Positions 51,384 to 60,290 of a stretch of 64,000 bases of DNA are shown here, one piece after another. Location: the NCBI RefSeq assembly GCF_008365405.1, contig NZ_QOKV01000018.1:1-64000 (forward strand). The letters run 5' to 3'. The translations under genes were made by a program, and so were the position numbers. Position 1 is the stretch's first letter, and each line of letters starts with the position of its first letter. Origin of the DNA: Azospirillum brasilense (GTDB lineage Bacteria; Pseudomonadota; Alphaproteobacteria; Azospirillales; Azospirillaceae). Below the pieces are notes generated by a model that had not been told where the DNA came from, ran no database searches, and saw nothing but the letters and a program-made list of their open reading frames with translations.

Positions 51384-52694
51384 ATGACCACGGACCCCAA
51401 GGCCCTTCTCAGCCTCGGCACCAAGCTGCTGGACATCGACGAGGCCCGGTTCCGGCAGGTGGTCGACCTGTTGCAGCAGATCGGCGACCATCCGGAGGTC
51501 CGGCACACCTTCTCACTGATCCGCCCGCGCCTGGCGGAGGTGCGGCCCAAGCGGCGCCCGACCTTCAAGCGGCTGTTCTGCGAACCGTTCGAGGACCTGT
51601 TCCAGCTTCCCACCGGCAACCAGCCGGCTCCGCTGAACAAGGTGGACCGCGACGCCGTCAACGCCCTCTGGCCGCTGGTGGAAAGCCGGATCGGCAAGGA
51701 GCGGCTGCGCGGCGTCGCCGGCGCGCTGGGCGACGGCGCATCGCGGGCGGAGCCGGCCCGCGCCTTCTGGTCCATGGCCTCCGCCGCCGTGGCCGACATT
51801 CTGGAGCAGACGGAAACGGGGCGCTTCGCGGACGAACTGGGGCTGCGGCTGAATCCCGACCGCCTCCGCACCATCGAGGACATCGCCCGCATCCTGACCA
51901 TCGCCCAGCCGGTGGCCGAACTGAAGGCCGTCCTGTCGCCCAAGCCGATCCAGAAGCTGCACAAGGACCATCTGGACGGCATCCAGGCCATCGGGCGGCA
52001 GGTCGCGCGCGGGCGGCCGGAGGCGCTGAAGCTGTTCATCCTGCTGGCCGCGGCCCGCCTGTCCGACCCGTCGATCCTGCTGGGCAACCTGTGGGACATG
52101 GATCTGGGCCAGAAGTCCAGCGACCGCGCCGCCCTGTTCCTGGACCTCAGCGGCACGGTGGTGGCGCAGATCGAGGAACGGTCGCGCGGCGCCTCCGCCG
52201 CGGCCGGCGGCACGGTGGACCGCATGGCCGCCGCCACCCTCGCGGTCGATCTGGTGGCCAGCCTGGAGGCCACGCGCAACGCCATGGAGCACAGCCGCAA
52301 CAAGGACTTCGACCAGCGGCTGAAGATCATCCGGAACTCCGTGCACGAGCTGGTGCGCACCCAGGTGCTCGACGGGGCGGAGACCGAGATCCTCTCCACG
52401 GTGGAGACCCTGGTTCCCGGCACCGACACCGCGCGGATGGTGCAGGCGGAGAACCAAGCCCGCGCCCTGCGCAAATGCTCGACCATCGCCGACACGCTGG
52501 GCCTGCGCGGCGAGCTGAAGAGCGTGACCCAGCAGGCCACCGCCTCGCTGACCGGCACGGCGCGGCAGTCGCTGGCGGACGGGATCGGCGACGCGCGGAC
52601 CGGGTACACCGCCATCCGCATGATTGAACTGATTGCCGGACCGGCGGAGGCCAACCAGATCATGGACGACATCCTGAGAGGTGGACGCCGCTGA
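51384..52694 (+). CDS. Hypothetical protein, 436 residues, operon gene 2
   Basis: I do not recognise this protein. It is soluble, mostly helical, and rich in Arg, Glu and Ala. It begins two bases after gene 1 stops. Markers are RRPTFKRLFCEPFEDLFQLPTG near residue 55 and a later NAMEHSRNKDFDQRLKIIRNSVHELVRTQVLDG block. A Leu-rich helix near residue 215 (EALKLFILLAAARLSDPSILL) might pack against a partner. Length and codon use match neighbours, so it is not recent foreign DNA by that test. Gene 3 follows after 19 bp, so one transcript is likely. Confidence 0.8.
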   Translation: MTTDPKALLSLGTKLLDIDEARFRQVVDLLQQIGDHPEVRHTFSLIRPRLAEVRPKRRPTFKRLFCEPFEDLFQLPTGNQPAPLNKVDRDAVNALWPLVESRIGKERLRGVAGALGDGASRAEPARAFWSMASAAVADILEQTETGRFADELGLRLNPDRLRTIEDIARILTIAQPVAELKAVLSPKPIQKLHKDHLDGIQAIGRQVARGRPEALKLFILLAAARLSDPSILLGNLWDMDLGQKSSDRAALFLDLSGTVVAQIEERSRGASAAAGGTVDRMAAATLAVDLVASLEATRNAMEHSRNKDFDQRLKIIRNSVHELVRTQVLDGAETEILSTVETLVPGTDTARMVQAENQARALRKCSTIADTLGLRGELKSVTQQATASLTGTARQSLADGIGDARTGYTAIRMIELIAGPAEANQIMDDILRGGRR

Positions 52695-52713
52695 GGGTTA
52701 CCGGGGAGATCGC

Positions 52714-53094
52714 ATGACGCGTCGCGGAGGCTATGTCGGCTGGGCGCTGCCCGGGGCCGAACGTGCCCGCCTGCTGGCGCTGTTCCCGGCGCGCTACGCC
52801 CGCACGGTCGCCCATCACGTCACGCTGGCCCACGGCGTCGGAGCGGGCCATCCGCTTCCCACAGAGCGTGAAGGAACGGTCCTCGGGCTGGCCGACGATG
52901 GCGAGGGCGTGCAGGCGCTCGTCGTCGCCATCGCCGGAACGACCGACCGGCCCGGCGGCGGCACCTACCACGTCACATGGTCGCTGGGACCGGGCCGCCG
53001 TGCGGTGGAGTCGAACGCGGTGATCGCCCGCCTCGGCTGGAGCCCGGTGGAAGCCGTCGGCGTCCGGCTGGAGCCGCGCTTCTTCCCTTTTTAG
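52714..53094 (+). CDS. Probable 2H phosphoesterase-like protein, operon gene 3
   Basis: The 126-residue product has two H-x-T motifs, H35-V-T37 (HVTLAHGV) and H86-V-T88 (HVTWSLGP), about 50 residues apart. This is the signature of the 2H phosphoesterase superfamily, which cleaves 2',3'-cyclic or 2'-5' nucleotide bonds (LigT/ThpR, CPDase-type enzymes). The chain is shorter than typical, and I cannot name the subfamily. GGGGAG precedes the ATG. It is last in the operon with two unknown proteins, so RNA repair or nucleotide signalling is a reasonable guess for the set, but is unproven. Confidence 0.7.
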   Translation: MTRRGGYVGWALPGAERARLLALFPARYARTVAHHVTLAHGVGAGHPLPTEREGTVLGLADDGEGVQALVVAIAGTTDRPGGGTYHVTWSLGPGRRAVESNAVIARLGWSPVEAVGVRLEPRFFPF

Positions 53095-53105
53095 GCGCCC
53101 TTTTC

Positions 53106-54032
53106 CTAAGCGCCGGGACCGCCGCTGGCGTTGGCCTCCGCCGCCGCACCGCGGTTCAGCGCCTGCTCGCGGTGGAAGACGAACAGGCCGCTGCCGATGA
53201 TGAGCAGCGCCCCCACGATGATGCGCAGGGTCGGGGCCGTGCCCCAGACCAGCAAGTCAAGCACCACCGCCCAGATGATCGAGACATACTGGAACGGCAC
53301 GACGACCGCCGCCGGGCTGAGCTGGAGCGAGCGGTTCATCGCCGCGTGCCCGGCCAGCGCCGTGACGCCGAGCGCGCCCAGCAGCAGGAAATCCAGCCCC
53401 GGCGGCGGCACCCAGACCAGCGGCAGCGCCGCACTGCCGAGCAGGCCGGTGCCGAAGGTCTGGAAGCTGACCAGCGACAGGTTGCTCGAATCGCGCAGCA
53501 ACCGGGTGGAGATCAGGCCGGTGGAGAAGACCAGCGTGCCGAACAGGGCGACCAGCGACGGCACCGCGTCGAACTGGCCCGTCGGGTTCAGCACGATCAC
53601 CACGCCGGCGAAGCCGACCACCACCGCGGCCCAGCGGCGCCAGCCCACCTTCTCGCCGAGCAGCGGCACCGACAGGGCGGTGACGATCAGCGGGGCGGCC
53701 ATGTAGATGGTCATGACGTTGGCGAGCGGCAGCGACCGCACCGCCCAGTAGAAGCAGGCGACCTCGCCCGCCACGCAGCCGACGCGCAGAAGATGCAACG
53801 GCAGCCGCCTCACCGCGAAGACCGACCGCACCCCCTCGCGCAGGATCAGCGGGGCCAGCAGCATCGCGCCGAACAGGCTGCGGATGGCCAGCAGCATCGC
53901 CACCGGATAGTCGGCGACCAGCCATTTGCCGAGCGCGTCGTTGACGGTGAACAGCGACATGCCCAGCAGCATCAGCAGGATGCCCAGGCGGGTGTCGGTG
54001 GCGGCGGAGGACGGGGTGCTGGAGGCGATCAT
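53106..54032 (-). CDS. DMT family transporter with two EamA domains
   Basis: The 308-residue product has ten membrane segments in two EamA halves (about residues 15-150 and 155-290). Such proteins export amino acids or other small metabolites. The C-terminal tail is short and polar. Its start (ATG at 54032) gives a 14-residue leader before the first helix. It converges on the 2H gene with an 11-bp gap. A strong rho-independent terminator lies just upstream and belongs to the CoA-transferase gene. No substrate can be given. Confidence 0.9.
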   Translation of the reverse strand: MIASSTPSSAATDTRLGILLMLLGMSLFTVNDALGKWLVADYPVAMLLAIRSLFGAMLLAPLILREGVRSVFAVRRLPLHLLRVGCVAGEVACFYWAVRSLPLANVMTIYMAAPLIVTALSVPLLGEKVGWRRWAAVVVGFAGVVIVLNPTGQFDAVPSLVALFGTLVFSTGLISTRLLRDSSNLSLVSFQTFGTGLLGSAALPLVWVPPPGLDFLLLGALGVTALAGHAAMNRSLQLSPAAVVVPFQYVSIIWAVVLDLLVWGTAPTLRIIVGALLIIGSGLFVFHREQALNRGAAAEANASGGPGA

Positions 54033-54044
54033 CTCGGTTCACGC

Positions 54045-54081
54045 AAAAAATCCCTCCCCCCGCGCACGGCGGGGGAAGGGA
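54045..54081 (-). terminator. Rho-independent terminator for the CoA-transferase unit
   Basis: TCCCTCCCCCCGC (54051-54063) pairs with GCGGGGGAAGGGA (54069-54081) with one mismatch. On the minus strand the stem is followed by six T (54050-54045). It lies 36 bp beyond the CoA-transferase stop and before the EamA gene start. Confidence 0.85.
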
Positions 54082-54117
54082 TGGGATAGGGGCGGCAAAA
54101 TGACGGGTGCGCGCGGT

Positions 54118-55320
54118 TCAGACCACGCCCTTCTCCCGCAGGGCCGCGATGTCCGCCGCGCATAGGCCCAGCGCCTCCTCCAGCACGGCGTCGGTGTGCT
54201 GGCCGAGCGTCGGCGGGGCGACCGTGTGCTCGATGGGGGTCGCGGAGTAGCGGATCGGGCTCGCCACCGTCGGCACCGTCCCGGCGGTCGGGTGCGGCAG
54301 GTCCTGGTGGATGTGGCGGGCCTGGACGTGGGGGTCGGCGAAGACCTGCGACACGTCGTTGATCGGCCCGCAAGGCACGCCCACCGCCTCCAGAGCCGAC
54401 AGCCAGTCGCGGCTGGTCCGCTGCTCAAGAAGCAGTTCCAGGATCGGCACCAGCTCCTTGCGGTTGGCGACGCGGGCCGGGTTGGTGGCGTAGCGCGGGT
54501 CCTGCGCCAGTTCCGGACGGCCGGCGACCTGACAGAACTTGGCGAACTGCCCGTCGTTGCCGACGGCCAGGATGATGTGGCCGTCCCGCGTGGCGAAGGC
54601 CTGGTAGGGCACGATGTTCGGGTGAGCGTTGCCCAGCCGCTGCGGCGCCTTGCCGCCGACCAGATAGTTCATGGCCTGGTTCGCCAGCACCGCCACCTGC
54701 ACGTCGAGCAGGGCGAGGTTCACCCACTGCCCCTCCCCCGTCCGGTCGCGGTGGGCCAGCGCGCCGAGCACGCCGATGGTCGCGTAGAGGCCGGTGAAGA
54801 CGTCGGTGACCGCGACGCCGACCTTGACCGGACCACCGCCCGCCTCGGCGTCGGGCTGGCCGGTGATGCTCATCAGCCCGCCCATGCCCTGGATCATGAA
54901 ATCGTAGCCGGCCCGCTTGGCGTAGGGGCCGTCCTGCCCGAATCCGGTGATCGAGCAGTAGACGAGGCCCGGGTTGATCGCCTTCAGGCTGTCATAGTCC
55001 AGCCCGTACTTGACCAGCCCGCCGACCTTGAAGTTCTCGATGACGACGTCGGCCTGGGCGGCCAGCTTGCGCACCAGCTCCTGGCCTTCCGGACGTTCGA
55101 AGTCGATGGTGATCGACCGCTTGCCGCGGTTGGTGGAGAGGAAATAGGCCGACTCCTCCCCAGCCCAGGGGGGACCCCAGGCGCGGGTGTCGTCCCCGGC
55201 GCCGGGCCGTTCGACCTTGATGACGTCGGCGCCGAGATCGGCCAGCGTCTGCGCCGCCCACGGCCCGGCAAGCACGCGGGAGAGTTCCAGGACACGGACA
55301 TGGGAAAGCGGGCCGGGCAT
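54118..55320 (-). CDS. CaiB/BaiF CoA-transferase (glutarate CoA-transferase candidate)
   Basis: The 400-residue family III CoA-transferase carries the family start LSHVRVLELSRVLAGPWAAQTLADLGADVIKVERP, the Asp-centred active region near the Tyr-rich GYDFMIQGMGGLMSITG block, and a normal length. Glutaryl-CoA dehydrogenase and a LysR regulator follow in the same way as in pseudomonad gcd loci, so it probably makes glutaryl-CoA from glutarate using succinyl-CoA. It lies downstream of the dehydrogenase gene on the same strand, with a modular repeat between. A clear terminator follows it. Confidence 0.88.
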   Translation of the reverse strand: MPGPLSHVRVLELSRVLAGPWAAQTLADLGADVIKVERPGAGDDTRAWGPPWAGEESAYFLSTNRGKRSITIDFERPEGQELVRKLAAQADVVIENFKVGGLVKYGLDYDSLKAINPGLVYCSITGFGQDGPYAKRAGYDFMIQGMGGLMSITGQPDAEAGGGPVKVGVAVTDVFTGLYATIGVLGALAHRDRTGEGQWVNLALLDVQVAVLANQAMNYLVGGKAPQRLGNAHPNIVPYQAFATRDGHIILAVGNDGQFAKFCQVAGRPELAQDPRYATNPARVANRKELVPILELLLEQRTSRDWLSALEAVGVPCGPINDVSQVFADPHVQARHIHQDLPHPTAGTVPTVASPIRYSATPIEHTVAPPTLGQHTDAVLEEALGLCAADIAALREKGVV

Positions 55321-55350
55321 GGTGGGGTCCTTATGGAAAAGCGCCTTGTT

Positions 55351-55492
55351 CCCTCTCCCGCCCCGGGAGAGGGTGCCCGCGTCAGCGGGCGGGTGAGGGT
55401 CGTACGAGGATCAAGGCGCTGATTCTCGGGCGACCCTCACCCTTCCCACGCCGGGGGCGTGGGCCCCTTCCCTCTCCCGGAACGGGAGAGGG
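55351..55492. repeat. Modular hairpin repeat, copy 6
   Basis: This shortened copy has the CCCTCTCCCG ends, the GCCCGCGTCAGCGGGC stem, the GGGTGAGGGTCG core with ACGAGGATC, and a CCCACGCC-GGGGGCGTGGG stem. It lies between the CoA-transferase and dehydrogenase genes, 15 bp after the dehydrogenase stop. Confidence 0.86.
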
Positions 55493-55507
55493 ACAACAAG
55501 CATCACC

Positions 55508-56710
55508 TCACGCGAAGGCCTGGATGCCGGTGATGGCGCGGCCCAGGATCAGGGCGTGGATGTCGTGCGTGCCCTCATAGGTGTTCACCGCCTCCAGGTT
55601 CATCACGTGGCGGATGACGTGGAACTCGTCGGCGATGCCGTTGCCGCCGTGCATGTCACGGGCGACGCGGGCGATGTCCAGGGCCTTGCCGCAGTTGTTG
55701 CGCTTGATGAGCGAGATCATCTCCGGCGCCGCCTTGCCCTCGTCGAGCAGGCGGCCGACCTGCAGCGCAGCCTGCAGGCCGAGCGCGATCTCCGTCTGCA
55801 TGTTGGCGAGCTTGAGCTGCGGGATCTGGTTCGCGGCCAGCGGACGGCCGAACTGCTTGCGGTCGATCTGGTACTGGCGGGCGGCGTGGAAACAGAACTC
55901 CGCCGCACCCATGGCGCCCCAGGCGATGCCGTAGCGGGCGCGGTTCAGGCAGCCGAACGGGCCGACGATGCCCTCGATGTTCGGCAAGCGGTTCTCCTCC
56001 GGCACGAAGACCTCGTCCATGACGATCTCGCCGGTGGCCGAGGCGCGCAGCGAGAACTTGCCCTCGATCTTCGGCGCCGACAGGCCCTTCATGCCCTTTT
56101 CGAGCACGAAGCCGTTGATCTTGCCCTCGTCGTTCTTCGCCCAGACGACGAAGACGTCGGCAACCGGCGAGTTGGTGATCCACATCTTCGCGCCGCTGAC
56201 GATGTAGCCGTCCGCGACCTTCCGCGCGCGGGTCTTCATGCCCGCGGGGTCGGAGCCGGCGTCCGGCTCGGTCAGGCCGAAGCAGCCGATCCACTCGCCG
56301 GTGGCGAGCTTGGGCAGGTACTTCTCGCGCTGGGCATCGCTGCCGTAGGCGTAGATCGGGTGCATGACCAGCGAGGACTGCACCGACATGGCGGAGCGGT
56401 AGCCGCTGTCCACCCGCTCGACCTCGCGGGCGACCAGACCGTAGGAGACGTAGTTGACGCCGGCGCAGCCGTAACCGTCGATCGTCGAGCCGAGGAAGCC
56501 CAGCTCGCCCATCTCGTTCATGATCTCGCGGTGGAAGATCTCGTGCCGGTTGGCCTCGGTCACACGCGGCAGCAGCTTGTCCTGGCAATAGCTGCGCGCG
56601 GCGTCGCGGATCATCCGCTCGTCCTCGGTCAGCTGCTCGTCGAGAAGCAGCGGGTCTTCCCAGGCGAAGGAAGCGAGCTTGGCGGAGGCGGCTCCGGTCT
56701 TGGCGGCCAT
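55508..56710 (-). CDS. gcdH: Glutaryl-CoA dehydrogenase
   Basis: GcdH is a flavoprotein that oxidises and decarboxylates glutaryl-CoA to crotonyl-CoA in lysine and glutarate breakdown. The 400-residue product has FGLTEPDAGSDPAGMKTRA (FAD-binding), MWITNSPVADVFVVWAK, and the catalytic glutamate in VNTYEGTHDIHALILGR near the C-terminus. The pattern and length match glutaryl-CoA dehydrogenases rather than short-chain acyl-CoA dehydrogenases. ATG 56710 has GGGAGA upstream; the frame beyond it crosses the promoter. It is divergent from a LysR gene and precedes a CoA-transferase gene, a known glutarate arrangement. Confidence 0.93.
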   Translation of the reverse strand: MAAKTGAASAKLASFAWEDPLLLDEQLTEDERMIRDAARSYCQDKLLPRVTEANRHEIFHREIMNEMGELGFLGSTIDGYGCAGVNYVSYGLVAREVERVDSGYRSAMSVQSSLVMHPIYAYGSDAQREKYLPKLATGEWIGCFGLTEPDAGSDPAGMKTRARKVADGYIVSGAKMWITNSPVADVFVVWAKNDEGKINGFVLEKGMKGLSAPKIEGKFSLRASATGEIVMDEVFVPEENRLPNIEGIVGPFGCLNRARYGIAWGAMGAAEFCFHAARQYQIDRKQFGRPLAANQIPQLKLANMQTEIALGLQAALQVGRLLDEGKAAPEMISLIKRNNCGKALDIARVARDMHGGNGIADEFHVIRHVMNLEAVNTYEGTHDIHALILGRAITGIQAFA

Positions 56711-56804
56711 AATTGATGTCTCCCTAGGTCCGATGCGCCCCAACATGGCGCGGTCGCTTTCATGGTTCAAATACATTTATCAGGGGACTTTAATATGATC
56801 CTCA

Positions 56805-56818
56805 TATAAGACACGGGC
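56805..56818 (+). promoter_or_regulatory. Close -10 box before the LysR gene
   Basis: TATAAG (56805-56810) lies only eight bases before the LysR ATG at 56819, and no ribosome site separates them. If used, the transcript would start at or just before the start codon, giving a leaderless mRNA. The ATATGATCCTCATAT dyad (56793-56807) overlaps it and could be a LysR T-N11-A-type site. Confidence 0.4.
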
Positions 56819-57736
56819 ATGGATCTGCGCCATCTTCGCCATTTCGTCGCCGTCGCCGAAGAGCTGCATTTCAGCCGCGCCGCCGCCCGGCTGGGCATCG
56901 GGCAGCCGCCGCTCAGCCAGTCGATCCAGGCGCTGGAGGCCGAGCTGGGCGCCCGCCTGTTCGAGCGCACCAAGCGCCGGGTCGAACTGACCGAGCCGGG
57001 CCAGCTCCTGCTGGGCGAGGCGCGGGAGATCCTGGCGCGGGCGGAACGCGCCGCCGTGCTGACCCGTCGCGCCGCCAAGGGCGAGGTCGGCGAACTGCGC
57101 GTCGGCTTCACCGCGGCGGCTCCCTTCCTGCCGATGGTGCCGCGGATCATCGACGCCTACCGCCGCGCCCATCCCGATGTGCATCTGACCCTGGTCGAGC
57201 TGCCGTCCAAGCAGCAGTTGACGGCGCTGGCCGACCGCCGGCTCGACGTCGGCTTCATCCGGGAGCCGCGCTTCGTCCCCGAGCCCGAGTCCTTCCGCTT
57301 CCACGACGTGGTGCGCGAGCCGCTGCTGGCGGTGATGCGCGCCGACCATCCGCTGGCCGGGCGGGAGGTCGTGCCGCTGGCCGCGCTGCGCGACGAGCCC
57401 TTCGTCTTCTACCCCGCCGATTTCGGGACCAGCACGCACGAGCAGGTCTTCGCGCTGTGCGCCGCCGCCGGATTCCGTCCCAACGTCACCCAGGACGCGC
57501 GCGAGGCCTTCACCATCATCGGGCTGATCGCCGCCGGGCTGGGCGTGTCGATTCTGCCCGGCCAGCTTCGGCAGGTGGCCCTGGAGGGGGTGGTGTACCG
57601 GCCGCTCGACACGCCGGACGCCGTCACCACCCTGCAACTGGCGCAACGGAGCAACGAAAGCTCGCCTCTGGTGAAAAAATTCACCGGCCTCGTGGAGCGG
57701 ATCGTTCCGTTTGTTCCGCCCGTTCCCGGCGCGTGA
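56819..57736 (+). CDS. LysR family regulator, GcdR-like
   Basis: The 305-residue product has the LysR head (MDLRHLRHFVAVAEELHFSRAAARLGIGQPPLSQSIQALEAELGARLFERTKRRVELTEPG, winged helix) and a ligand-binding domain in two lobes. It is divergent from glutaryl-CoA dehydrogenase across 108 bp, the usual arrangement of a LysR activator and its target, so it likely controls the glutarate genes. Its start lies just after a -10-like box and lacks a ribosome site. The family name GcdR is by context, and the ligand (glutarate or a CoA ester) is inferred. Confidence 0.88.
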   Translation: MDLRHLRHFVAVAEELHFSRAAARLGIGQPPLSQSIQALEAELGARLFERTKRRVELTEPGQLLLGEAREILARAERAAVLTRRAAKGEVGELRVGFTAAAPFLPMVPRIIDAYRRAHPDVHLTLVELPSKQQLTALADRRLDVGFIREPRFVPEPESFRFHDVVREPLLAVMRADHPLAGREVVPLAALRDEPFVFYPADFGTSTHEQVFALCAAAGFRPNVTQDAREAFTIIGLIAAGLGVSILPGQLRQVALEGVVYRPLDTPDAVTTLQLAQRSNESSPLVKKFTGLVERIVPFVPPVPGA

Positions 57737-57913
57737 ACGGCGACTCGGGAAAAATCGCCCGTCCAGACCCTAAACCTCCCAAAGTCTGGGTTTTCAAGCG
57801 GTCAAGGAAGGAGCAAACTCCCGTTCAAACCGCGTGCACAGCCTTCGCAGATGCACAAAATTTCGTCAGACCGATGCCGAACCGTTGAGTTGATCACAAT
57901 GCGAGCATCGGGC

Positions 57914-57940
57914 TTGTCGAATTTATTAAACGGGTATACC
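57914..57940 (+). promoter_or_regulatory. Promoter/operator region before the polyamine ABC operon
   Basis: AATTTATTAAAC (57920-57931) lies just after TTGTCG (57914-57919) and before TATACC (57935-57940). It is a half or degenerate copy of the perfect dyad at 63250-63265, and both are followed by GGGTA. The gap 57737-58022 holds no gene. The likely regulator is the PuuR-like protein at 62583-63167. Confidence 0.55.
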
Positions 57941-58022
57941 GTCTGGCCCACTGCATAGGTCCTGTGTCGGGAACGCAACCCTGACTCCGGACCGCGCTCG
58001 GGACACCTCGGACGGGGGGAGG

Positions 58023-59135
58023 ATGATGGACGGCGGCATGGTCACGACCGCACAGGCACTGGTGCGCTTCGTCGGGGTCCAGAAGACCTATGACGGCGAA
58101 CACCTCGTGGTGAAGAACCTCGACCTCGACATCAAGAAGGGCGAGTTCGTCACCCTGCTCGGCCCTTCGGGCTCGGGCAAGACGACCACGCTGATGATGC
58201 TGGCCGGCTTCGAGGTCCCCACCCACGGCGATATCTATCTCGCCGACCGGCCGATCAAGAACATGCCGCCGCACAAGCGCGACATCGGCATGGTCTTCCA
58301 GAACTATGCGCTGTTCCCCCACCTGACGATCGAGGAGAACGTCGCCTTCCCGCTGACCGTGCGCAAGATGCCGCGGTCGGAGGTGAAGGAGCGGGTGCGC
58401 TCGGCGCTGCGCATGATCAAGCTGGAGAACCTGGCGCACCGCCATCCCGGCCAGCTGTCGGGCGGCCAGCAGCAGCGCGTGGCGCTCGCCCGCGCGCTGG
58501 TCTTCAACCCTCAGCTCGTCCTGATGGACGAGCCGCTGGGCGCGCTGGACAAGCGGCTGCGCGAGCACATGCAGCTCGAGATCAAGCAGCTGCACGAGAC
58601 GATGGGCATCACCGTCGTCTACGTCACGCACGACCAGAGCGAGGCGCTGACCATGTCGGACCGCATCGCGGTGTTCAACGACGGCATCGTGCAGCAGATC
58701 GACAAACCGGACGCGCTGTACGAACGCCCGGTCAACAGCTTCGTCGCCAACTTCATCGGCGAGAACAACGTGCTGGCCGGCACCGTCGAGAATATCGAAC
58801 AGGGCTTCTGCCGGGTGGCGCTGGCGTCGGGCGGTTCGGTTGTGGCCCAGGCGGTCAACGTCGCCGGTGCGGGTGCGGCCACGGCGCTGTCGGTCCGGCC
58901 GGAGCGCATCAGCATCCTGACCGACGGGCAGGTGCCGGACGGCATGAACGCCCTGCCCGCCCATGTCCAGGACACCATCTATCTCGGCGACCACGCGCTG
59001 GCCGTGCTGAAGGTCGCCGGCAACGGGGAATTCATGGTCAAGCTGCCGCCGGGCGCCCACGCGGGACTCAGCCACGGCCAGAGCGTGTCCATCGGCTTCC
59101 GCCCCGAGGACTGCCGGGCGCTCGATCCCGTGTGA
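58023..59135 (+). CDS. Polyamine-type ABC transporter ATP-binding protein
   Basis: The 370-residue ATPase has Walker A (GPSGSGKTTT), signature LSGGQQQRVALARAL, Walker B (LVLMDEPLGALD) and the H-loop, with a C-terminal TOBE_2 domain (about residues 280-365), as in PotA and PotG. It energises import of putrescine, spermidine or a related compound. GGGGGAGG ends directly at the ATG at 58023; ATG 58038 (MVTTAQ) is an alternative. The binding protein and two permeases follow on the same strand. A gabD-like gene and a PuuR-like regulator further down suggest putrescine or GABA metabolism. Confidence 0.92.
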   Translation: MMDGGMVTTAQALVRFVGVQKTYDGEHLVVKNLDLDIKKGEFVTLLGPSGSGKTTTLMMLAGFEVPTHGDIYLADRPIKNMPPHKRDIGMVFQNYALFPHLTIEENVAFPLTVRKMPRSEVKERVRSALRMIKLENLAHRHPGQLSGGQQQRVALARALVFNPQLVLMDEPLGALDKRLREHMQLEIKQLHETMGITVVYVTHDQSEALTMSDRIAVFNDGIVQQIDKPDALYERPVNSFVANFIGENNVLAGTVENIEQGFCRVALASGGSVVAQAVNVAGAGAATALSVRPERISILTDGQVPDGMNALPAHVQDTIYLGDHALAVLKVAGNGEFMVKLPPGAHAGLSHGQSVSIGFRPEDCRALDPV

Positions 59136-59230
59136 TCGGCCGCACCCGTCCGTCCGGTCTCTCCGGGAGGGGGGACCGGGGGCGCGCAACACCTCCTGAC
59201 GCAACCACGCATAATGAAGGAACGGGGACG

Positions 59231-60277
59231 ATGTCGAAGCTTAAGGTGGCAGTTGGGTTCCTTGCGACGTTCACCGCCAGTGTGGCGCTGGCCACCGCCG
59301 CGCAGGCCCGCGACCTGACGGTCGTGTCCTGGGGCGGCGCCTATCAGGAAGCCCAGAAGAAGGTGTTCTTCGAGCCGTTCAAGAAGGCCGGCACCCCGAT
59401 GAACGACGAGTCCTGGGACGGCGGCATCGGCGTTCTGCGCGCCAAGGTCCAGGGCGGTGCGGCGACCTGGGACGTCGTGCAGGTGGAAAGCGAGGAACTG
59501 GCCGTCGGTTGTGAAGAGGGCCTGTTCGAGACGATGGAGTTCAACCGGATCGGTGGCGAGCAGGCCTACCTGCCGCAGACGGTCGACGCCTGCGGCGTCG
59601 GCGCGATCGTGTACGACTTCGTGCTCGGCTACGACAAGGACAAGCTGAAGGACGCGCCGAAGAGCTGGGCCGACTTCTTCGACACCACCAAGTATCCGGG
59701 CAAGCGCGGCCTGCGCCAGGGCGCCAAGACCACTCTTGAGATCGCCCTGATGGCCGACGGCGTCGCGCCGAAGGACGTCTACAAGGTTCTGGGCACCGAA
59801 GAGGGCCTGGAGCGCGCCTTCAAGAAGCTCGACACCATCAAGAACGACATCGTCTGGTGGAAGGCCGGCGCCCAGCCGCCGCAGCTGCTCGCCTCGGGCG
59901 AAGTGGCGATGACCTCGGTCTACAACGGCCGCATCGACGCCGCCAACAAGGCCGAGAAGAAGAACTTCGGCATGGTGTGGAACGGCGCGCTCTACACCAT
60001 CGACAGCTGGGTGATCCTGAAGGGCAGCCCGAACAAGGAAGCCGCCTACAAGTTCCTGGAGTTTGCCGGCAAGGCGGAGAACCAGGCCAAGCTGTCCGAG
60101 AACATCGCCTACGGCACCTCCAACAAGGACGCCCCGTCCAAGCTGGCGCCCGCCGTCCTGAAGGACCTGCCGACCGCTCCGGAAAACATGAAGAACGCGG
60201 TCGAGATCAGCGTTCCCTTCTGGCTGGAGAACATCGACCGGCTGACCGAGCGCTTCAACAAGTGGGCGGCGAAGTAA
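59231..60277 (+). CDS. Periplasmic solute-binding protein, PotD/PotF type
   Basis: The 348-residue product begins with a signal peptide (FLATFTASVALATAAQA) and matches the extracellular-binding family of polyamine or opine-type importers, opening with RDLTVVSWGGAYQEAQKKVFFEPF. Polyamine-site acidic and aromatic residues cannot be assigned with certainty by eye. AACGGGGAC precedes the ATG. It is second in the operon. A hairpin repeat follows its stop, which is a common way to raise the amount of the binding protein relative to the permeases. Confidence 0.92.
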   Translation: MSKLKVAVGFLATFTASVALATAAQARDLTVVSWGGAYQEAQKKVFFEPFKKAGTPMNDESWDGGIGVLRAKVQGGAATWDVVQVESEELAVGCEEGLFETMEFNRIGGEQAYLPQTVDACGVGAIVYDFVLGYDKDKLKDAPKSWADFFDTTKYPGKRGLRQGAKTTLEIALMADGVAPKDVYKVLGTEEGLERAFKKLDTIKNDIVWWKAGAQPPQLLASGEVAMTSVYNGRIDAANKAEKKNFGMVWNGALYTIDSWVILKGSPNKEAAYKFLEFAGKAENQAKLSENIAYGTSNKDAPSKLAPAVLKDLPTAPENMKNAVEISVPFWLENIDRLTERFNKWAAK

Positions 60278-60290
60278 GCCGCTGAGCAGT

